Of a DNA stretch of 64,000 nucleotides, positions 16,428 through 26,183 are shown one piece after another. Each line of letters starts with the position of its first letter. Position 1 is the first letter of the stretch. Under the pieces are notes generated by a model. The model was not told the origin of the DNA. It was given only the letters and a program-made list of their open reading frames with translations, and made no database searches. The position numbers and the translations under genes were made by a program. This stretch comes from an uncultured Lachnospiraceae bacterium (lineage in GTDB: Bacteria > Bacillota > Clostridia > Lachnospirales > Lachnospiraceae), in contig CAJUDQ010000013.1 in assembly GCA_910585215.1 (NCBI GenBank), forward strand, positions 18,159 through 82,158, given 5' to 3'.

Positions 16428-17595
16428 GGATTAACACCCCCACGTTCTTAGTTACAGCGTCTGCTATTTTTTCCAGCGGCTGTACTTCATCTGATAATTT
16501 AGCCTCTGCAACGGCTCTTGGCATACCATATACCACACTTGTTGCCTCATCCTGAGAAATTACATAGATATTATTTTTTTCTCCCAATGCGCCTATGCCC
16601 ATTGTTCCATCTGCTCCCATTCCGGTCAGTACCACACAGGTAATTTCATCAAAGGAAGAACCCACAAGCGATTCGTACATAATATTCGCACAAGGTCTTA
16701 ACCCGTCTCTGTCAGGCTCGTCAGTAGTTACTATTTTATAATTTGTTCCCGATTTTTGAACACGCATCTGTTTTCCACCGGGAGCGATATATACCCACCC
16801 CTTTTGCAGAATATCACCATCAGCAGCTTCTTTTACCTCTACCTGACTCATTTCATTGAGCCTTGCAGCCAAAGAATTGGTGAATCCCTTCGGCATATGC
16901 TGTACCAGCACCACAGGAGCATCCAAATCTTTTGGAAGCTTCGGAATCACTGACTGCAAAGATTTCGGTCCACCTGTTGAACATGCAAGTGCCACCAGCT
17001 TTGATTTGCCCGTCTTATTTCCTATCAGTTTTTTATGTGGTGCAAAATTGAGATTTTTTGGAGGTCTGACGCCAATTTTTCCTGTACTTGCAGTTCCTAA
17101 ATCAGGCTTTGCCGGAGTACCGGTTTTCATCTCTGTCCTGCGAAGAGGTTCAGAAACTGCCTGATTTTCAGCAGCAGAAACAGTTTGATAAGGAATTTTT
17201 GTTGCCACACACAGCATTTCCAATAAACGACCTTTAAATTCTCTTGATTTAGCGTCAAGATAGTTTTCTGGCTTGGTGACAAAATCAAATGCTCCTCTTT
17301 CCAGTGCCAGAATTGTCTCCTTTGCTCCCGCTTTTGTAAGGGTGCTAACCATAATTACACATATCTTTATTTTGTTTTTCTGAAGCTGTTCTAACAGTTC
17401 AAGACCATTCATCCTTGGCATATTGATATCCAATATAACCGCATCGTATGCTCTGTAATTTTTTACAATGAGGTCCAATGCCTGCAGACCGTCTACTGCT
17501 AAATCCTTTACTTCAAATCGCTTATCTGAAGTTATTATATCAGATATAAGCCTTCTCATAAGTGCAGAATCATCTACAATTAAAATATTTTTCAT
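16417..17595 (-). CDS. cheB: Chemotaxis response regulator and protein-glutamate methylesterase CheB
   Basis: CheB removes methyl groups from receptors (and can deamidate Gln) for adaptation. The N-terminal receiver has the acidic pair in VDDSALMRRL and a phospho-accepting Asp in VILDINMPRMNG (near residue 56). A Pro/Thr-rich linker of about 60 residues leads to the methylesterase domain with ACSTGGP, VQHMP and the TGMGADG block supplying the Ser-His-Asp triad. I prefer the ATG at 17595; a GTG two codons upstream (17601) is possible, because an AAAGG site is placed between the two ideal spacings. No cheR methyltransferase gene is in the window. Confidence 0.96.
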   Translation of the reverse strand: MKNILIVDDSALMRRLISDIITSDKRFEVKDLAVDGLQALDLIVKNYRAYDAVILDINMPRMNGLELLEQLQKNKIKICVIMVSTLTKAGAKETILALERGAFDFVTKPENYLDAKSREFKGRLLEMLCVATKIPYQTVSAAENQAVSEPLRRTEMKTGTPAKPDLGTASTGKIGVRPPKNLNFAPHKKLIGNKTGKSKLVALACSTGGPKSLQSVIPKLPKDLDAPVVLVQHMPKGFTNSLAARLNEMSQVEVKEAADGDILQKGWVYIAPGGKQMRVQKSGTNYKIVTTDEPDRDGLRPCANIMYESLVGSSFDEITCVVLTGMGADGTMGIGALGEKNNIYVISQDEATSVVYGMPRAVAEAKLSDEVQPLEKIADAVTKNVGVLIHGR

Positions 17596-17616
17596 TACCA
17601 CACAACCTTTACTTTT

Positions 17617-18378
17617 TTATTTTTTTCTCTGGCGTCTTTCTTCATCAAAGATGTATTTTATTAAAGACTCCCTTACCTTTCCACTCATCTCTTTATATTC
17701 GATTCTGTGCTCGTATCTTCCGGTCTGATTTGTCAGTGGTTCTGATGTCACCACCCTTGCATTCAATCCATATTCCTTTTTTTCATCTTCATATTGAATT
17801 TCAAGTACCACAAAAATACTGTCATTCACATTGAGACTTTGTCTGGAAACAAATCTCATGCCCCCACCGCTGATATCAAGCGCTGTGCCTTCTATAAAAT
17901 CTTTATCGTCAATAATAAAATTGTCTTTTGCATGATTTTCATACTCTTTTTCATTTTTTTCAATTTTCTTATATTGCATTTCCATTGTACAGCCAAGGCG
18001 ATAATACTGACGTCTCTGAAATTTTACAAGGTCTGAAATCAGTTCTACCACCATCATATAAACATTTTCATCCCTGTATCGGTCAACAATAAGAACTCTG
18101 CCCTGATACAAACCGTTTGCTGTATAAAAACAAGCATTATATCTGACATTTACAGGCAAGAGTACAATTTTTCCTTTTTCCAGAGGCATAGTGATTTTCA
18201 TACGGTTATCGCCTATTACTTCAGAAACAAGGCTATAATATGTTTTTATTTCGCTATTTTCTTTTTTCTGAGACAGAGATGAAGACCTCTGCAGTTCCAC
18301 CTTACTCCCCTCTGAAATAATCTTTGACAATATATTTCCTTGTTGTATATTTCTTTGTTGCCTCTTTCCCTGTAGCAT
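17617..18378 (-). CDS. PilZ-domain c-di-GMP receptor, YcgR-like flagellar brake
   Basis: A probable cyclic-di-GMP effector acting on motility: a YcgR-type N-terminal domain (about residues 20-115) followed by a PilZ domain. The PilZ ligand motifs are visible as RRQYYR (the RxxxR element) and DISGGGMRF (the DxSxxG element). The frame starts at 18405, overlapping the flhG stop, but the ATG at 18378 has a clear AGGAG site eight bases upstream and gives 253 residues. It sits between flhG and cheB, within the operon. Its presence predicts c-di-GMP signalling in this organism; no cyclase gene is in the window. Confidence 0.88.
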   Translation of the reverse strand: MLQGKRQQRNIQQGNILSKIISEGSKVELQRSSSLSQKKENSEIKTYYSLVSEVIGDNRMKITMPLEKGKIVLLPVNVRYNACFYTANGLYQGRVLIVDRYRDENVYMMVVELISDLVKFQRRQYYRLGCTMEMQYKKIEKNEKEYENHAKDNFIIDDKDFIEGTALDISGGGMRFVSRQSLNVNDSIFVVLEIQYEDEKKEYGLNARVVTSEPLTNQTGRYEHRIEYKEMSGKVRESLIKYIFDEERRQRKK

Positions 18379-18404
18379 ACATTCTTCTCCTGTTATTTTC
18401 TGCA

Positions 18405-19349
18405 TCAGTTCTTTCTATTTCGAAACATTTTCATAATTGCTGTAGCAATTCCTTTCTTCTCTCCGTCATCCTCTTCTTTTGTACGCTTTTTTCCAAGCAG
18501 ATTTTCTGCAATCCTTGCGATTGCTCTTGCTCCTTCTGAATCTGGATAGGCAATGGAAACTGGTTTTTGCTGCATAATTGATTTAGACATATTGGTATCC
18601 CTTGGAACCATTCCCAAATATTCCAGTTTCAATTTCAGAAATTTGTGAACCACTACACTGAGCTTTGAATACAGATTTTTTGCCTCCGCTGCTCCTGAAA
18701 CACGGTTTGCTACCAGCTTTACGATAATATCTCCTGATTCCTCACCGGCTCTGGTATTCAATGTTTTTAACAGAGCATAGGAATCTGTAATCGAAGTGGG
18801 CTCCGGTGTTGTCACCAGCAAAATCTCTTCACTGGAAAGAAGAAATTCAATCACACTGTCTGAAATACCGGCTCCTGTATCGATAATTAATATATCTGTC
18901 ATGGCTTCTAGTTGTTCTAGGGTTTCTACCAGAAACATCACCTGGTCTCTTGTCATGTTTCCCAGTCCGTTAATACCCGAGCCTCCTGATACAAACCCGA
19001 TATCCAATGGTCCCTTTACAATAATTTCTTTAATATTTTTTCCTTTGAATATTACGTCTGATAAATTATATTTCGGAACTGCTCCAAACATCACTTCAAT
19101 ATTTGCAAGTCCAAAATCCGCATCAAAAATAATAACATTTTTTCCAAGTTTCTTTAACTGAATCGCAAGGTTAATCGACATACTTGATTTTCCCACGCCG
19201 CCTTTTCCACTTGTAACAGTTATCACTTTTGCCCGCTTCTGTCTTTCCTGACTGACCTTCATTGCAATATTGTGAATAATTTCTTCCTGCTCCATATCTT
19301 TTGCTTTATTCTGTTTTACTATATTTCTTAATTTTTCTGCCTGGTCCAT
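18405..19349 (-). CDS. flhG: Flagellar number regulator FlhG (MinD/ParA-type ATPase)
   Basis: FlhG works with FlhF to set the number and place of flagella. It is a MinD-like ATPase of 314 residues from the ATG at 19349, which has an AAAGGTG site nine bases upstream; a GTG at 19361 is less likely. The deviant Walker A GKGGVGKS is at residues 48-55, and the switch regions appear as DADFGLANIEVMFG and LIIDTGAGIS. A short basic helix at the N-terminus (DQAEKLRNIVKQNK) matches the FlhF-activating segment of the family. It lies directly after flhF. Confidence 0.96.
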   Translation of the reverse strand: MDQAEKLRNIVKQNKAKDMEQEEIIHNIAMKVSQERQKRAKVITVTSGKGGVGKSSMSINLAIQLKKLGKNVIIFDADFGLANIEVMFGAVPKYNLSDVIFKGKNIKEIIVKGPLDIGFVSGGSGINGLGNMTRDQVMFLVETLEQLEAMTDILIIDTGAGISDSVIEFLLSSEEILLVTTPEPTSITDSYALLKTLNTRAGEESGDIIVKLVANRVSGAAEAKNLYSKLSVVVHKFLKLKLEYLGMVPRDTNMSKSIMQQKPVSIAYPDSEGARAIARIAENLLGKKRTKEEDDGEKKGIATAIMKMFRNRKN

Positions 19350-19387
19350 GCAATAAAACACCTTTCATCTTTCCTGTATATACCATA

Positions 19388-20593
19388 TCACGCACTTTGT
19401 CCCATAATATTCTTTGCTATCATCTGGGGGTCTATCGTACTGATATCATCCGGTACGGACTGTCCGTCTGCAATATAGGATAAAGGAGCCTTTGAATATA
19501 ATCTCAAGTTCAGTATATTTCCCAGACACAAGGTTTCATCTATCTTTGTAAAAATAATTCCATAGTCATCCACTCTTCCAAATACATCATTTATCTTTAG
19601 TAAATCTTTATATTTTGTTGTTGCACTCAGCACAAGGTAATTTTCTTTTTCAATGTCCTCAGCTAAGGTACAATCCTCAAGAAGATGATATAATTCACCG
19701 CACTGGTCCTCATTTTTGTGCGAATGTCCCGCTGTATCTACCAATATAAGGTCATACATGGAGTAATCTCGCACAGCCTGATTAAATTCTTCTATTGTAT
19801 AAATCACCTTTAATGGTACATCTATAATATTTGCATAAGTCTTTAACTGCTCCACTGCTGCAATACGATACGTATCTGCAGTAATCAATGCAACTTTTAC
19901 ATTTTTATTCAGTTTAAAATGTGCTGCTATTTTTGCAATGGTTGTTGTTTTTCCAACACCTGTAGGACCAATAAAAAATACTACTTTTTGATGCTCTTCA
20001 TTTAATATAATCGTTCTTGGCTGCCCCAGTTTTAAAATAATTTTCTGATAAATAGAAGCAAGTATTGTATCCACATTTGTATCTTTTTTTATGGCAGGTT
20101 GTACTTCTGCAATAATCTGATTGGCATACTTCTCATCCACTTCATTTTTTATCATCTGATTGTAAATTAATTTTATAATCTGCTGTCGCTCATCCTCTTC
20201 TTCGTTTTTTTTCTGTCGCTCCTCTCTTTCCTCCTCGCGAAAGCCTTCAATCTCATCTTTTATTTTACTTTCAAGCAGCGACTGAAGATTATCCAGTTTT
20301 TCTTCTATTGCACTTGTTTTTTGTCCTTGCTCATATAAAATATCTGAAGAATTATTTGCCGCTGTATTGGCTTTCACTGCATCGGAAATTGCCTTCTGCG
20401 GAATATCTCCCGTTACATACACTTTTTCTTCCAATGCTGCTGTAATCTCCACATAATCCTGCTTAAAAAGCTTTGCAAGCCCTCTGTGCTTAATTGTCTT
20501 TTCATTCAATACCACTGCGCCGCTTCCCAGCTCCTCTTTTGCTTTTAAAATCGCCTCAGCCTCCGTAGGTGCCTGAAATTTCTTTATTACCAT
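19388..20593 (-). CDS. flhF: Flagellar biosynthesis GTPase FlhF
   Basis: SRP-type GTPase that directs where flagella are built. It has 401 residues: a basic N-terminal region with the family start MVIKKFQAPTEAEAI, a long charged coiled-coil (about 90-140), then the NG domain with the P-loop GPTGVGKTTT at 209-218, LITADTYRIAAVEQL and LVDTAGHSHKN. The start follows the flhA stop directly (TAAATG), and flhG follows at 38 bases, so the three are coupled. Confidence 0.97.
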   Translation of the reverse strand: MVIKKFQAPTEAEAILKAKEELGSGAVVLNEKTIKHRGLAKLFKQDYVEITAALEEKVYVTGDIPQKAISDAVKANTAANNSSDILYEQGQKTSAIEEKLDNLQSLLESKIKDEIEGFREEEREERQKKNEEEDERQQIIKLIYNQMIKNEVDEKYANQIIAEVQPAIKKDTNVDTILASIYQKIILKLGQPRTIILNEEHQKVVFFIGPTGVGKTTTIAKIAAHFKLNKNVKVALITADTYRIAAVEQLKTYANIIDVPLKVIYTIEEFNQAVRDYSMYDLILVDTAGHSHKNEDQCGELYHLLEDCTLAEDIEKENYLVLSATTKYKDLLKINDVFGRVDDYGIIFTKIDETLCLGNILNLRLYSKAPLSYIADGQSVPDDISTIDPQMIAKNIMGQSA

Positions 20594-22630
20594 TTATACG
20601 CTCACCATCCCAACTGATTGTAATTCTACATTTGATTCAATTTCATTATAGGAAATCACAATTAAATCCTTCAAATAATCCTGCGTAAGACGCTTGTAAT
20701 ACATTCTTACAATTGGAGAAGTCACTATAATCGGATTCTTGCCCATATCCTCCAGCTTTTTTGCTTCTGCTTCCGTTGCCTGAATAATCTTCTGCGAACG
20801 GTCTGGGTCCAATGAAATATATGAGCCCTGTTCTGTCTGCTTTACAGAACCCATAATGTCCTGTTCAATTACAGGGTCAAGTGTAACTACAGAGGTGATT
20901 TCATTCGGTACAAAATATTTTCCTGAAATAGCTCTCTTCAGGCTCTGCCTTACATATTCTGTCAATACGTCTGTATCCCTTGTCATTGTAGCATGGTCTG
21001 CCAGAGTCTCTAATATAGTAAGCAAATCCCGAATAGATATTCCTTCTCTCAGTAAATTCTGCAACACTTTCTGTATTTCGCCGATTGTCAGTAATTTTGG
21101 TATCAGTTCATCAATCAATGTTGTATTATTGTCTTTCAGATTATTGATAAGATTCTGTACATCTTGTCTGGTAAGCAGCTCGTCAATATGATTTCTGATA
21201 ATTTCTGTTAAATGTGTTGCTATAATAGACGGCGGGTCTACTACCGTATAGCCAAGTGTTTCTGCTCTTTCTCTCTGTCCCTCGGTAATCCAGATTGCAG
21301 GAAGATGGAAGGAAGGCTCAAAGGTCGGTATACCCGAAATTTCTTCTTCTACAATTCCCGGATTCATTGCCATATAATGGTCAAACAGAATTTCTCCTTC
21401 ACTAATCTGAACACCTTTTATCTTTATAATATACTGGTTTGGATTGAGCTGTATATTATCTCTCAAACGAATAATAGGAACTACTGTACCCATTTCAAGT
21501 GCAATCTGTCTTCGAATCATAACCACTCTGTCAAGCAAATCTCCTCCCTGACTGACATCTGCCAGAGGTATAATTCCATAACCAAATTCCAGTTCAATCG
21601 GGTCAACCTGAAGAAGTGCTGTCACATTTTCAGGTCTTCGTATTTCATCTGCATCTGCTTCAGCAGTAGAGGTTTCATCTTGAATTTCGCGAATTGCCTG
21701 CTTTTGCTGCGTATTCTGTCCAATCATAATAAATACAATTCCAAGCGGAATAAAAATATAAATCGGAAGTGGTGTCATTACACCCAGAAAAATCAGTACT
21801 CCGCCCACAATAGTCAATACTCTTGCATTTTCAAACAACTGGCCAAATACCATTCCAGCCATATCCTGGTCCTCTTTTGCCGCCTTTGTGACAAGAATAC
21901 CAGTTGCAAGAGAAATAAGAACTGATGGAATCGAACTTACAAGACCATCACCAATGGTAATAACCACATACTGATTTAATGCATCTCCAAGTTCAAGACC
22001 ACCTCTTAGCACTCCTGATAAAACACCGCCAATAATATTTACAAAAGTAATAATCAGACCTGCTGTAGCGTCTCCCTTTACATATTTTACAGCACCATCC
22101 ATAGAACCAAAAAAGGCCGACTCTGCCTGTATCTTGTCTCTTCGCTCCTTTGCCTGTTCGTCGCTGATTGCGCCTGTATTCAAATCGGCATCGATTGCCA
22201 TCTGTTTACCTGGCATAGCATCAAGAGTAAATCTTGCCGTTACCTCCGCTACTCTTTCAGAACCTTTGTTAATAACCATAAACTGAACAATCAGGATAAT
22301 AATAAAGATAACAACACCTACTACAGGGTCAGCCTGCCCTACAAATTCACCAAATGTCATTACCACCTTTCCCGGATTTCCGGTAGTCAAAATCAATCTT
22401 GTTGAAGATGCATTTAATGCAATTCGGAATATGGTGGTCAACAAAAGTACCGACGGAAAAGAGGACATCTGAAGGGTATCTTTTGCGTAAATTGTATTAA
22501 ACAATACAATCAATGCAACGGATATATTTACTGCGATTAAACAGTCCAACAAAAAACTCGGCATAGGTATGATAAGAAATATAATCGCTGATAATACATA
22601 TAATCCGAGACCCAGGTCTGCTTTTCTCAT
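20594..22630 (-). CDS. flhA: Flagellar type III export gate protein FlhA
   Basis: Large membrane protein of the flagellar export gate, 678 residues. The N-terminal half carries about eight membrane segments (to about residue 310), with the conserved cytoplasmic FHIPEP-region block around RFTLDAMPGKQMAIDADLN. The C-terminal half forms the nonameric cytoplasmic ring that receives substrates and chaperones. The ATG at 22630 has an AAAGGAG site. It lies between flhB and flhF. Confidence 0.98.
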   Translation of the reverse strand: MRKADLGLGLYVLSAIIFLIIPMPSFLLDCLIAVNISVALIVLFNTIYAKDTLQMSSFPSVLLLTTIFRIALNASSTRLILTTGNPGKVVMTFGEFVGQADPVVGVVIFIIILIVQFMVINKGSERVAEVTARFTLDAMPGKQMAIDADLNTGAISDEQAKERRDKIQAESAFFGSMDGAVKYVKGDATAGLIITFVNIIGGVLSGVLRGGLELGDALNQYVVITIGDGLVSSIPSVLISLATGILVTKAAKEDQDMAGMVFGQLFENARVLTIVGGVLIFLGVMTPLPIYIFIPLGIVFIMIGQNTQQKQAIREIQDETSTAEADADEIRRPENVTALLQVDPIELEFGYGIIPLADVSQGGDLLDRVVMIRRQIALEMGTVVPIIRLRDNIQLNPNQYIIKIKGVQISEGEILFDHYMAMNPGIVEEEISGIPTFEPSFHLPAIWITEGQRERAETLGYTVVDPPSIIATHLTEIIRNHIDELLTRQDVQNLINNLKDNNTTLIDELIPKLLTIGEIQKVLQNLLREGISIRDLLTILETLADHATMTRDTDVLTEYVRQSLKRAISGKYFVPNEITSVVTLDPVIEQDIMGSVKQTEQGSYISLDPDRSQKIIQATEAEAKKLEDMGKNPIIVTSPIVRMYYKRLTQDYLKDLIVISYNEIESNVELQSVGMVSV

Positions 22631-22655
22631 TTTTATCTCCTTTCCTCTTCTGCCT

Positions 22656-23786
22656 CTAATCTCTTGTCACCGGTTTATTTTTTAAATTATATACATAAGC
22701 AAGGACTTCTGCAACTGCCTGATATAATTCTTCTGGAACTTCACCGCCGACGTCAACACTCTGGTAAAGAGCTCTGGCTAAAGGCTTGTTTTCAACTATT
22801 TCAATATTATTTTCTCTTGCTTTTTCTTTGATTCGCTGTGCAAGAAAATCCTCTCCTTTTGCAATGACAAGAGGCGCACTTGCAATCTTGGTATCATACA
22901 TTAATGCAACTGCATAATGTGTCGGGTTTGTAATAACGACATCTGCTTTTGGAAGCTGCTGCATCATTCTGCGCATGGACGCCTGTCTCATTCGCGCTTT
23001 CTGCTGTGATTTGACTTTTGGGTCACCTTCCTGATTTTTATATTCGTCTTTTACCTCCTGCTTGGTCATCTTCATGTCTTCTTTAAATTTCCATTTCTGA
23101 AACGCAAGGTCTGCAAATCCAATTATCAGATAAATCCAGCTAATTCTAATTGCAACATCAAAAATAAAATTTCCAATCGCTGTAATTCCATCTATAATTG
23201 ATGACAGCGCATAGAGATTAAAAACCATTTCCTTAAATCCACCCAGTGACTTTAAAAACACTGCAGTACAGATAATAACTATACCCATGGATTTTAAAAG
23301 ATTCATCAACGACTGCTTTGAAAACAGTCGTTTTACTCCCTTAACAGGATTCAGTTTGCTTAACTTAGGTTTCAGCGGCTTTGTTGTCACCATCCATCTT
23401 ATCTGGACAAAATCTGCCAAAAAGCTGATGATAAAACCTACCACCAAAAATGGAAGAATAATCTGAACAAGTTGCTTCAACATTTCACCAATAATAAAAG
23501 CTGCCGAATTTATGGTGATTTCATTTGCATTTGAAGCATAGGTGGGAATTCTCTCATACATAATATGATAAAGATTCATAAGGCTTTCGCCTATTCCTCC
23601 TATCATAGACCTTAAAAAAAAGAAAGCAAATATAAGAGTAACTGCATTTACAATTTCCTTGCTTTTTGATACATTGCCTTCTTTACGGGCATCATCCAGT
23701 TTTTTCGCTGTTGCCGGTTCGGTTTTTTCTCCACCCGGCCCATCTTTTGCAAACAGCTGCAAATTATAACTTATGAAATGACTCAT
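22656..23786 (-). CDS. flhB: Flagellar export switch protein FlhB
   Basis: FlhB controls the switch from hook to filament substrates. It has 376 residues: the family N-terminus with LQLFAKDG and GEKTEPATAKKL, four membrane segments (about 45-230), and a cytoplasmic tail with the autocleavage motif NPTH at 287-290 (cleavage after N287). The hook-length protein FliK, its partner, is also in the operon. The start at 23786 follows AGGA. A 127-base gap separates it from fliR, the largest gap in the export-gate block. Confidence 0.98.
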   Translation of the reverse strand: MSHFISYNLQLFAKDGPGGEKTEPATAKKLDDARKEGNVSKSKEIVNAVTLIFAFFFLRSMIGGIGESLMNLYHIMYERIPTYASNANEITINSAAFIIGEMLKQLVQIILPFLVVGFIISFLADFVQIRWMVTTKPLKPKLSKLNPVKGVKRLFSKQSLMNLLKSMGIVIICTAVFLKSLGGFKEMVFNLYALSSIIDGITAIGNFIFDVAIRISWIYLIIGFADLAFQKWKFKEDMKMTKQEVKDEYKNQEGDPKVKSQQKARMRQASMRRMMQQLPKADVVITNPTHYAVALMYDTKIASAPLVIAKGEDFLAQRIKEKARENNIEIVENKPLARALYQSVDVGGEVPEELYQAVAEVLAYVYNLKNKPVTRD

Positions 23787-23849
23787 TTTTTATCCTGCCA
23801 TACTGCTCTTTTACAATACATCTATCTGTAACAAAATCCTTTTCATCTC

Positions 23850-23892
23850 GTATATCATACTTCCTTGTATCATACCTCTATATCATATTTTC
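23850..23892. repeat. Short imperfect tandem repeat in the fliR-flhB gap
   Basis: Three copies of a 14- to 15-base unit (core TATCATAC, TATCATAC, TATCATAT) follow each other between fliR and flhB. The unit is AT-rich and pyrimidine-rich on the plus strand. No hairpin or clear promoter is associated with it. Confidence 0.45.
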
Positions 23893-23913
23893 CTAATCTT
23901 ATATTTCTCATCA

Positions 23914-24693
23914 TCAGGGGATAATATATCTGATTACTGTTACCATAATCTGCTTCATCTGTTCAAACAGATTTGAAGTGATATTTGGAATCACCGTAAC
24001 TATCATAAACATAATAAACAGACCTGCGAGAATTTTTATCTGCATACCTACAGAAAACATATGCATCTGAGGTGCAACCTTTGTCATAATTCCAAGTACA
24101 ATATTTACCAGCATACTGCTTGCAAATACTGGGAGAGCAATTCGAAATCCCGTAATAAAATAATCAGAAATAAAATCAATAAACACGGTAATCAAACCAG
24201 CTCTAATATGAAGTCCATCTAATGGAACTGCTGTAAAGGAATCTACCAGTGCTGACAGAAGATACCAGTGCATGCCGGTGGCTATAAATATCAGCATAAA
24301 AAGATTCTGATAGAGCTGACCGGAAACAGATACCTGTGTCCGAGTCTGTGGGTCATAAATAGTAGCCATGGTCAATCCAATTTCCATATCAAAAATATAA
24401 CCTGCAAATAATACAATAGAATTGCAGATAAATACGGAAAATCCCATCAGTACGCCTGCAATTGCTTCCTTTACAATAATTGCTGCATAGTCCCAGTTAT
24501 TTGAATAAGTAAGAGTCTGTTCCGGCAAAACCATATAGACAAGAAAAGACAGAATCAACGCAAAACCAAGTTTTGTTCTCTGCGGTGTATTGGTCTGTCC
24601 AAAAAAAGGAGCAACATACATGAATGAAGTAATCCTCACCATTATTAAAATAAATGTTTCTAATCCATATTGGGAATAAGTAATTGCTAACAC
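23914..24693 (-). CDS. fliR: Flagellar export gate protein FliR
   Basis: Membrane protein of the FliP-FliQ-FliR export channel, 259 residues with about six hydrophobic segments. Characteristic blocks are RITSFMYVAPFFGQTNTPQR (17-36) and, near the C-terminus, ILAGLFIMFM. The start codon is GTG at 24693; its G is the last base of the fliQ TAG stop, a one-base overlap that implies translational coupling. Confidence 0.97.
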   Translation of the reverse strand: MLAITYSQYGLETFILIMVRITSFMYVAPFFGQTNTPQRTKLGFALILSFLVYMVLPEQTLTYSNNWDYAAIIVKEAIAGVLMGFSVFICNSIVLFAGYIFDMEIGLTMATIYDPQTRTQVSVSGQLYQNLFMLIFIATGMHWYLLSALVDSFTAVPLDGLHIRAGLITVFIDFISDYFITGFRIALPVFASSMLVNIVLGIMTKVAPQMHMFSVGMQIKILAGLFIMFMIVTVIPNITSNLFEQMKQIMVTVIRYIIP

Positions 24694-24959
24694 TAGATAT
24701 ACTCTCCAAAGCTACTCCAAAGTCGCTCCATAAAGCTGACAATATTGTTTAAAATATAGGAACCAAAAATCAGCAATCCGATAAAAATCGTTACGATTTT
24801 TGGAACAAAAGTAAGAGTCTGTTCCTGTATAGATGTAACTGTCTGAAAAATACTGATAATTAATCCTACCACCATAGATAAAAGTAATAGAGGAGCCGCT
24901 GTTATTATTATTGTCCATAATGCATCACTTGCGATATTCAATACTGCCTCTACTGTCAT
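24693..24959 (-). CDS. fliQ: Flagellar export gate protein FliQ
   Basis: Small export-gate subunit of 88 residues with two membrane helices (about 14-38 and 52-75) and the conserved SIFQTVTSIQEQTLTFVPKI between them. The ATG at 24959 follows GGAGGAAG, 19 bases after the fliP stop. It overlaps fliR by one base. Confidence 0.97.
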   Translation of the reverse strand: MTVEAVLNIASDALWTIIITAAPLLLLSMVVGLIISIFQTVTSIQEQTLTFVPKIVTIFIGLLIFGSYILNNIVSFMERLWSSFGEYI

Positions 24960-24978
24960 AATAACTTCCTCCTCTATT

Positions 24979-25797
24979 CTATACTTTAATTGTTTCTAAT
25001 AAATTTACAATAATAAGATTCCATCCGTCCGCCAATACAAAAAGAAGTATTTTAAATGGCATTGAAATTGTGGTAGGCGGCAGCATCATCATACCCATTG
25101 ACATAAGCGTAGATGCCACTACCATATCAATCACTATAAACGGAATATAAATCAGAAATCCTATCCAAAACGCTACTTTTAATTCATTAAGGATAAATGC
25201 AGGAATAACTACATATATAGGTACATCATCAATACTTTCCACTTCTGTTATTCCTGCAATCTGGCACATTTTATCCAAATCTCCCTTATCGCTGATATTT
25301 TTCAGCATAAATTCTCTCAGAGGAGCAACCGCTTCCTGTACTGCCTCTTCACGGGTAATTTCCTCATTGCTCAACGGCACATATGCCTTTTCATAAATTT
25401 GATTGAAAACAGGCGCCATAATAAAAATTGTTAAGAGTAATGAAATACCGATTAAGACCTGATTGGGTGGAGCAGACTGTGTATTTATCGCTGCTCTGGT
25501 AAAATGCATGACAATAAGTACTCTGGTAAATGATGTGACCATAATCAAAATAGAAGGACACAATGCCAATATTGTGAGTACAATCACTATCTGTAATGCC
25601 CCGCTTAAACTTCCTGCCTTACCATTGGCAGAGATATCAATTCCAAAAAGAGAATCTCTGCCTCCGTCTGTACCTAAACCACTTTCTGTCTGATTTTCTG
25701 CTGCTTCTGTTGCATATACATTTTCAAAAGACGGTATAGAAAAACAAAAAACAAGAAACAATAACAAAACAATTTTAATTATTCTTTTTTTTCTCAT
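24979..25797 (-). CDS. fliP: Flagellar export gate protein FliP
   Basis: Pore-forming subunit of the flagellar export gate. It has about 272 residues: a basic, hydrophobic signal peptide (first 30 or so, with A-T-E-A near the cleavage point), an extracytoplasmic segment, then the conserved block LTSFTRVLIV-like (here MVTSFTRVLIVMHFTRAAIN) and the C-terminal MGMMMLPP region. I choose ATG at 25797; a TTG two codons upstream (25803) has poorer spacing. It lies just after fliO. Confidence 0.96.
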   Translation of the reverse strand: MRKKRIIKIVLLLFLVFCFSIPSFENVYATEAAENQTESGLGTDGGRDSLFGIDISANGKAGSLSGALQIVIVLTILALCPSILIMVTSFTRVLIVMHFTRAAINTQSAPPNQVLIGISLLLTIFIMAPVFNQIYEKAYVPLSNEEITREEAVQEAVAPLREFMLKNISDKGDLDKMCQIAGITEVESIDDVPIYVVIPAFILNELKVAFWIGFLIYIPFIVIDMVVASTLMSMGMMMLPPTTISMPFKILLFVLADGWNLIIVNLLETIKV

Positions 25798-25806
25798 ATT
25801 CAATAC

Positions 25807-26181
25807 CTATTCTTTATCCTGCTGATGTTTTCGATTTTTCAACTTTTCAAAAATCTGAGCAAAACTTTCATTTACATTAGCAGGAGTATTTTCCGGCAAA
25901 TTAATATCGTCTTCTTCCAGAATATCAATTTTATCCATTCTATCCTTTGAAACTGACAATATATAATACTTTTTACCAATACGCACAATCTCAAGGTACT
26001 TATTATTAGTAATCCGGTGTATTTCAATCACTTCAATATTTCCCTTGCCTATTTTATTTTTCTGAAAATTTCCAATCCATACCGTTGCAATATAACAGAT
26101 GATTACAACAAAAATAAACATAAACAAGGTAACAATCAGTCTGAAAAAACTTTCAAACCCCGCTGCTAATATACCATTCAT
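25807..26181 (-). CDS. fliO: Flagellar biosynthesis protein FliO (FliZ family)
   Basis: Small membrane protein that assists assembly of the FliP ring. It has 124 residues: one N-terminal membrane segment (about 11-32), the family core around GKGNIEVIEIHRITNNKYLE, then VRIGKKYYILSVSKD, and a hydrophilic C-terminus. It starts at 26181, two bases after the cheY stop, and ends shortly before fliP. Sequence conservation in this family is low; position and topology decide the call. Confidence 0.88.
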   Translation of the reverse strand: MNGILAAGFESFFRLIVTLFMFIFVVIICYIATVWIGNFQKNKIGKGNIEVIEIHRITNNKYLEIVRIGKKYYILSVSKDRMDKIDILEEDDINLPENTPANVNESFAQIFEKLKNRKHQQDKE

Positions 26182-26183
26182 TA

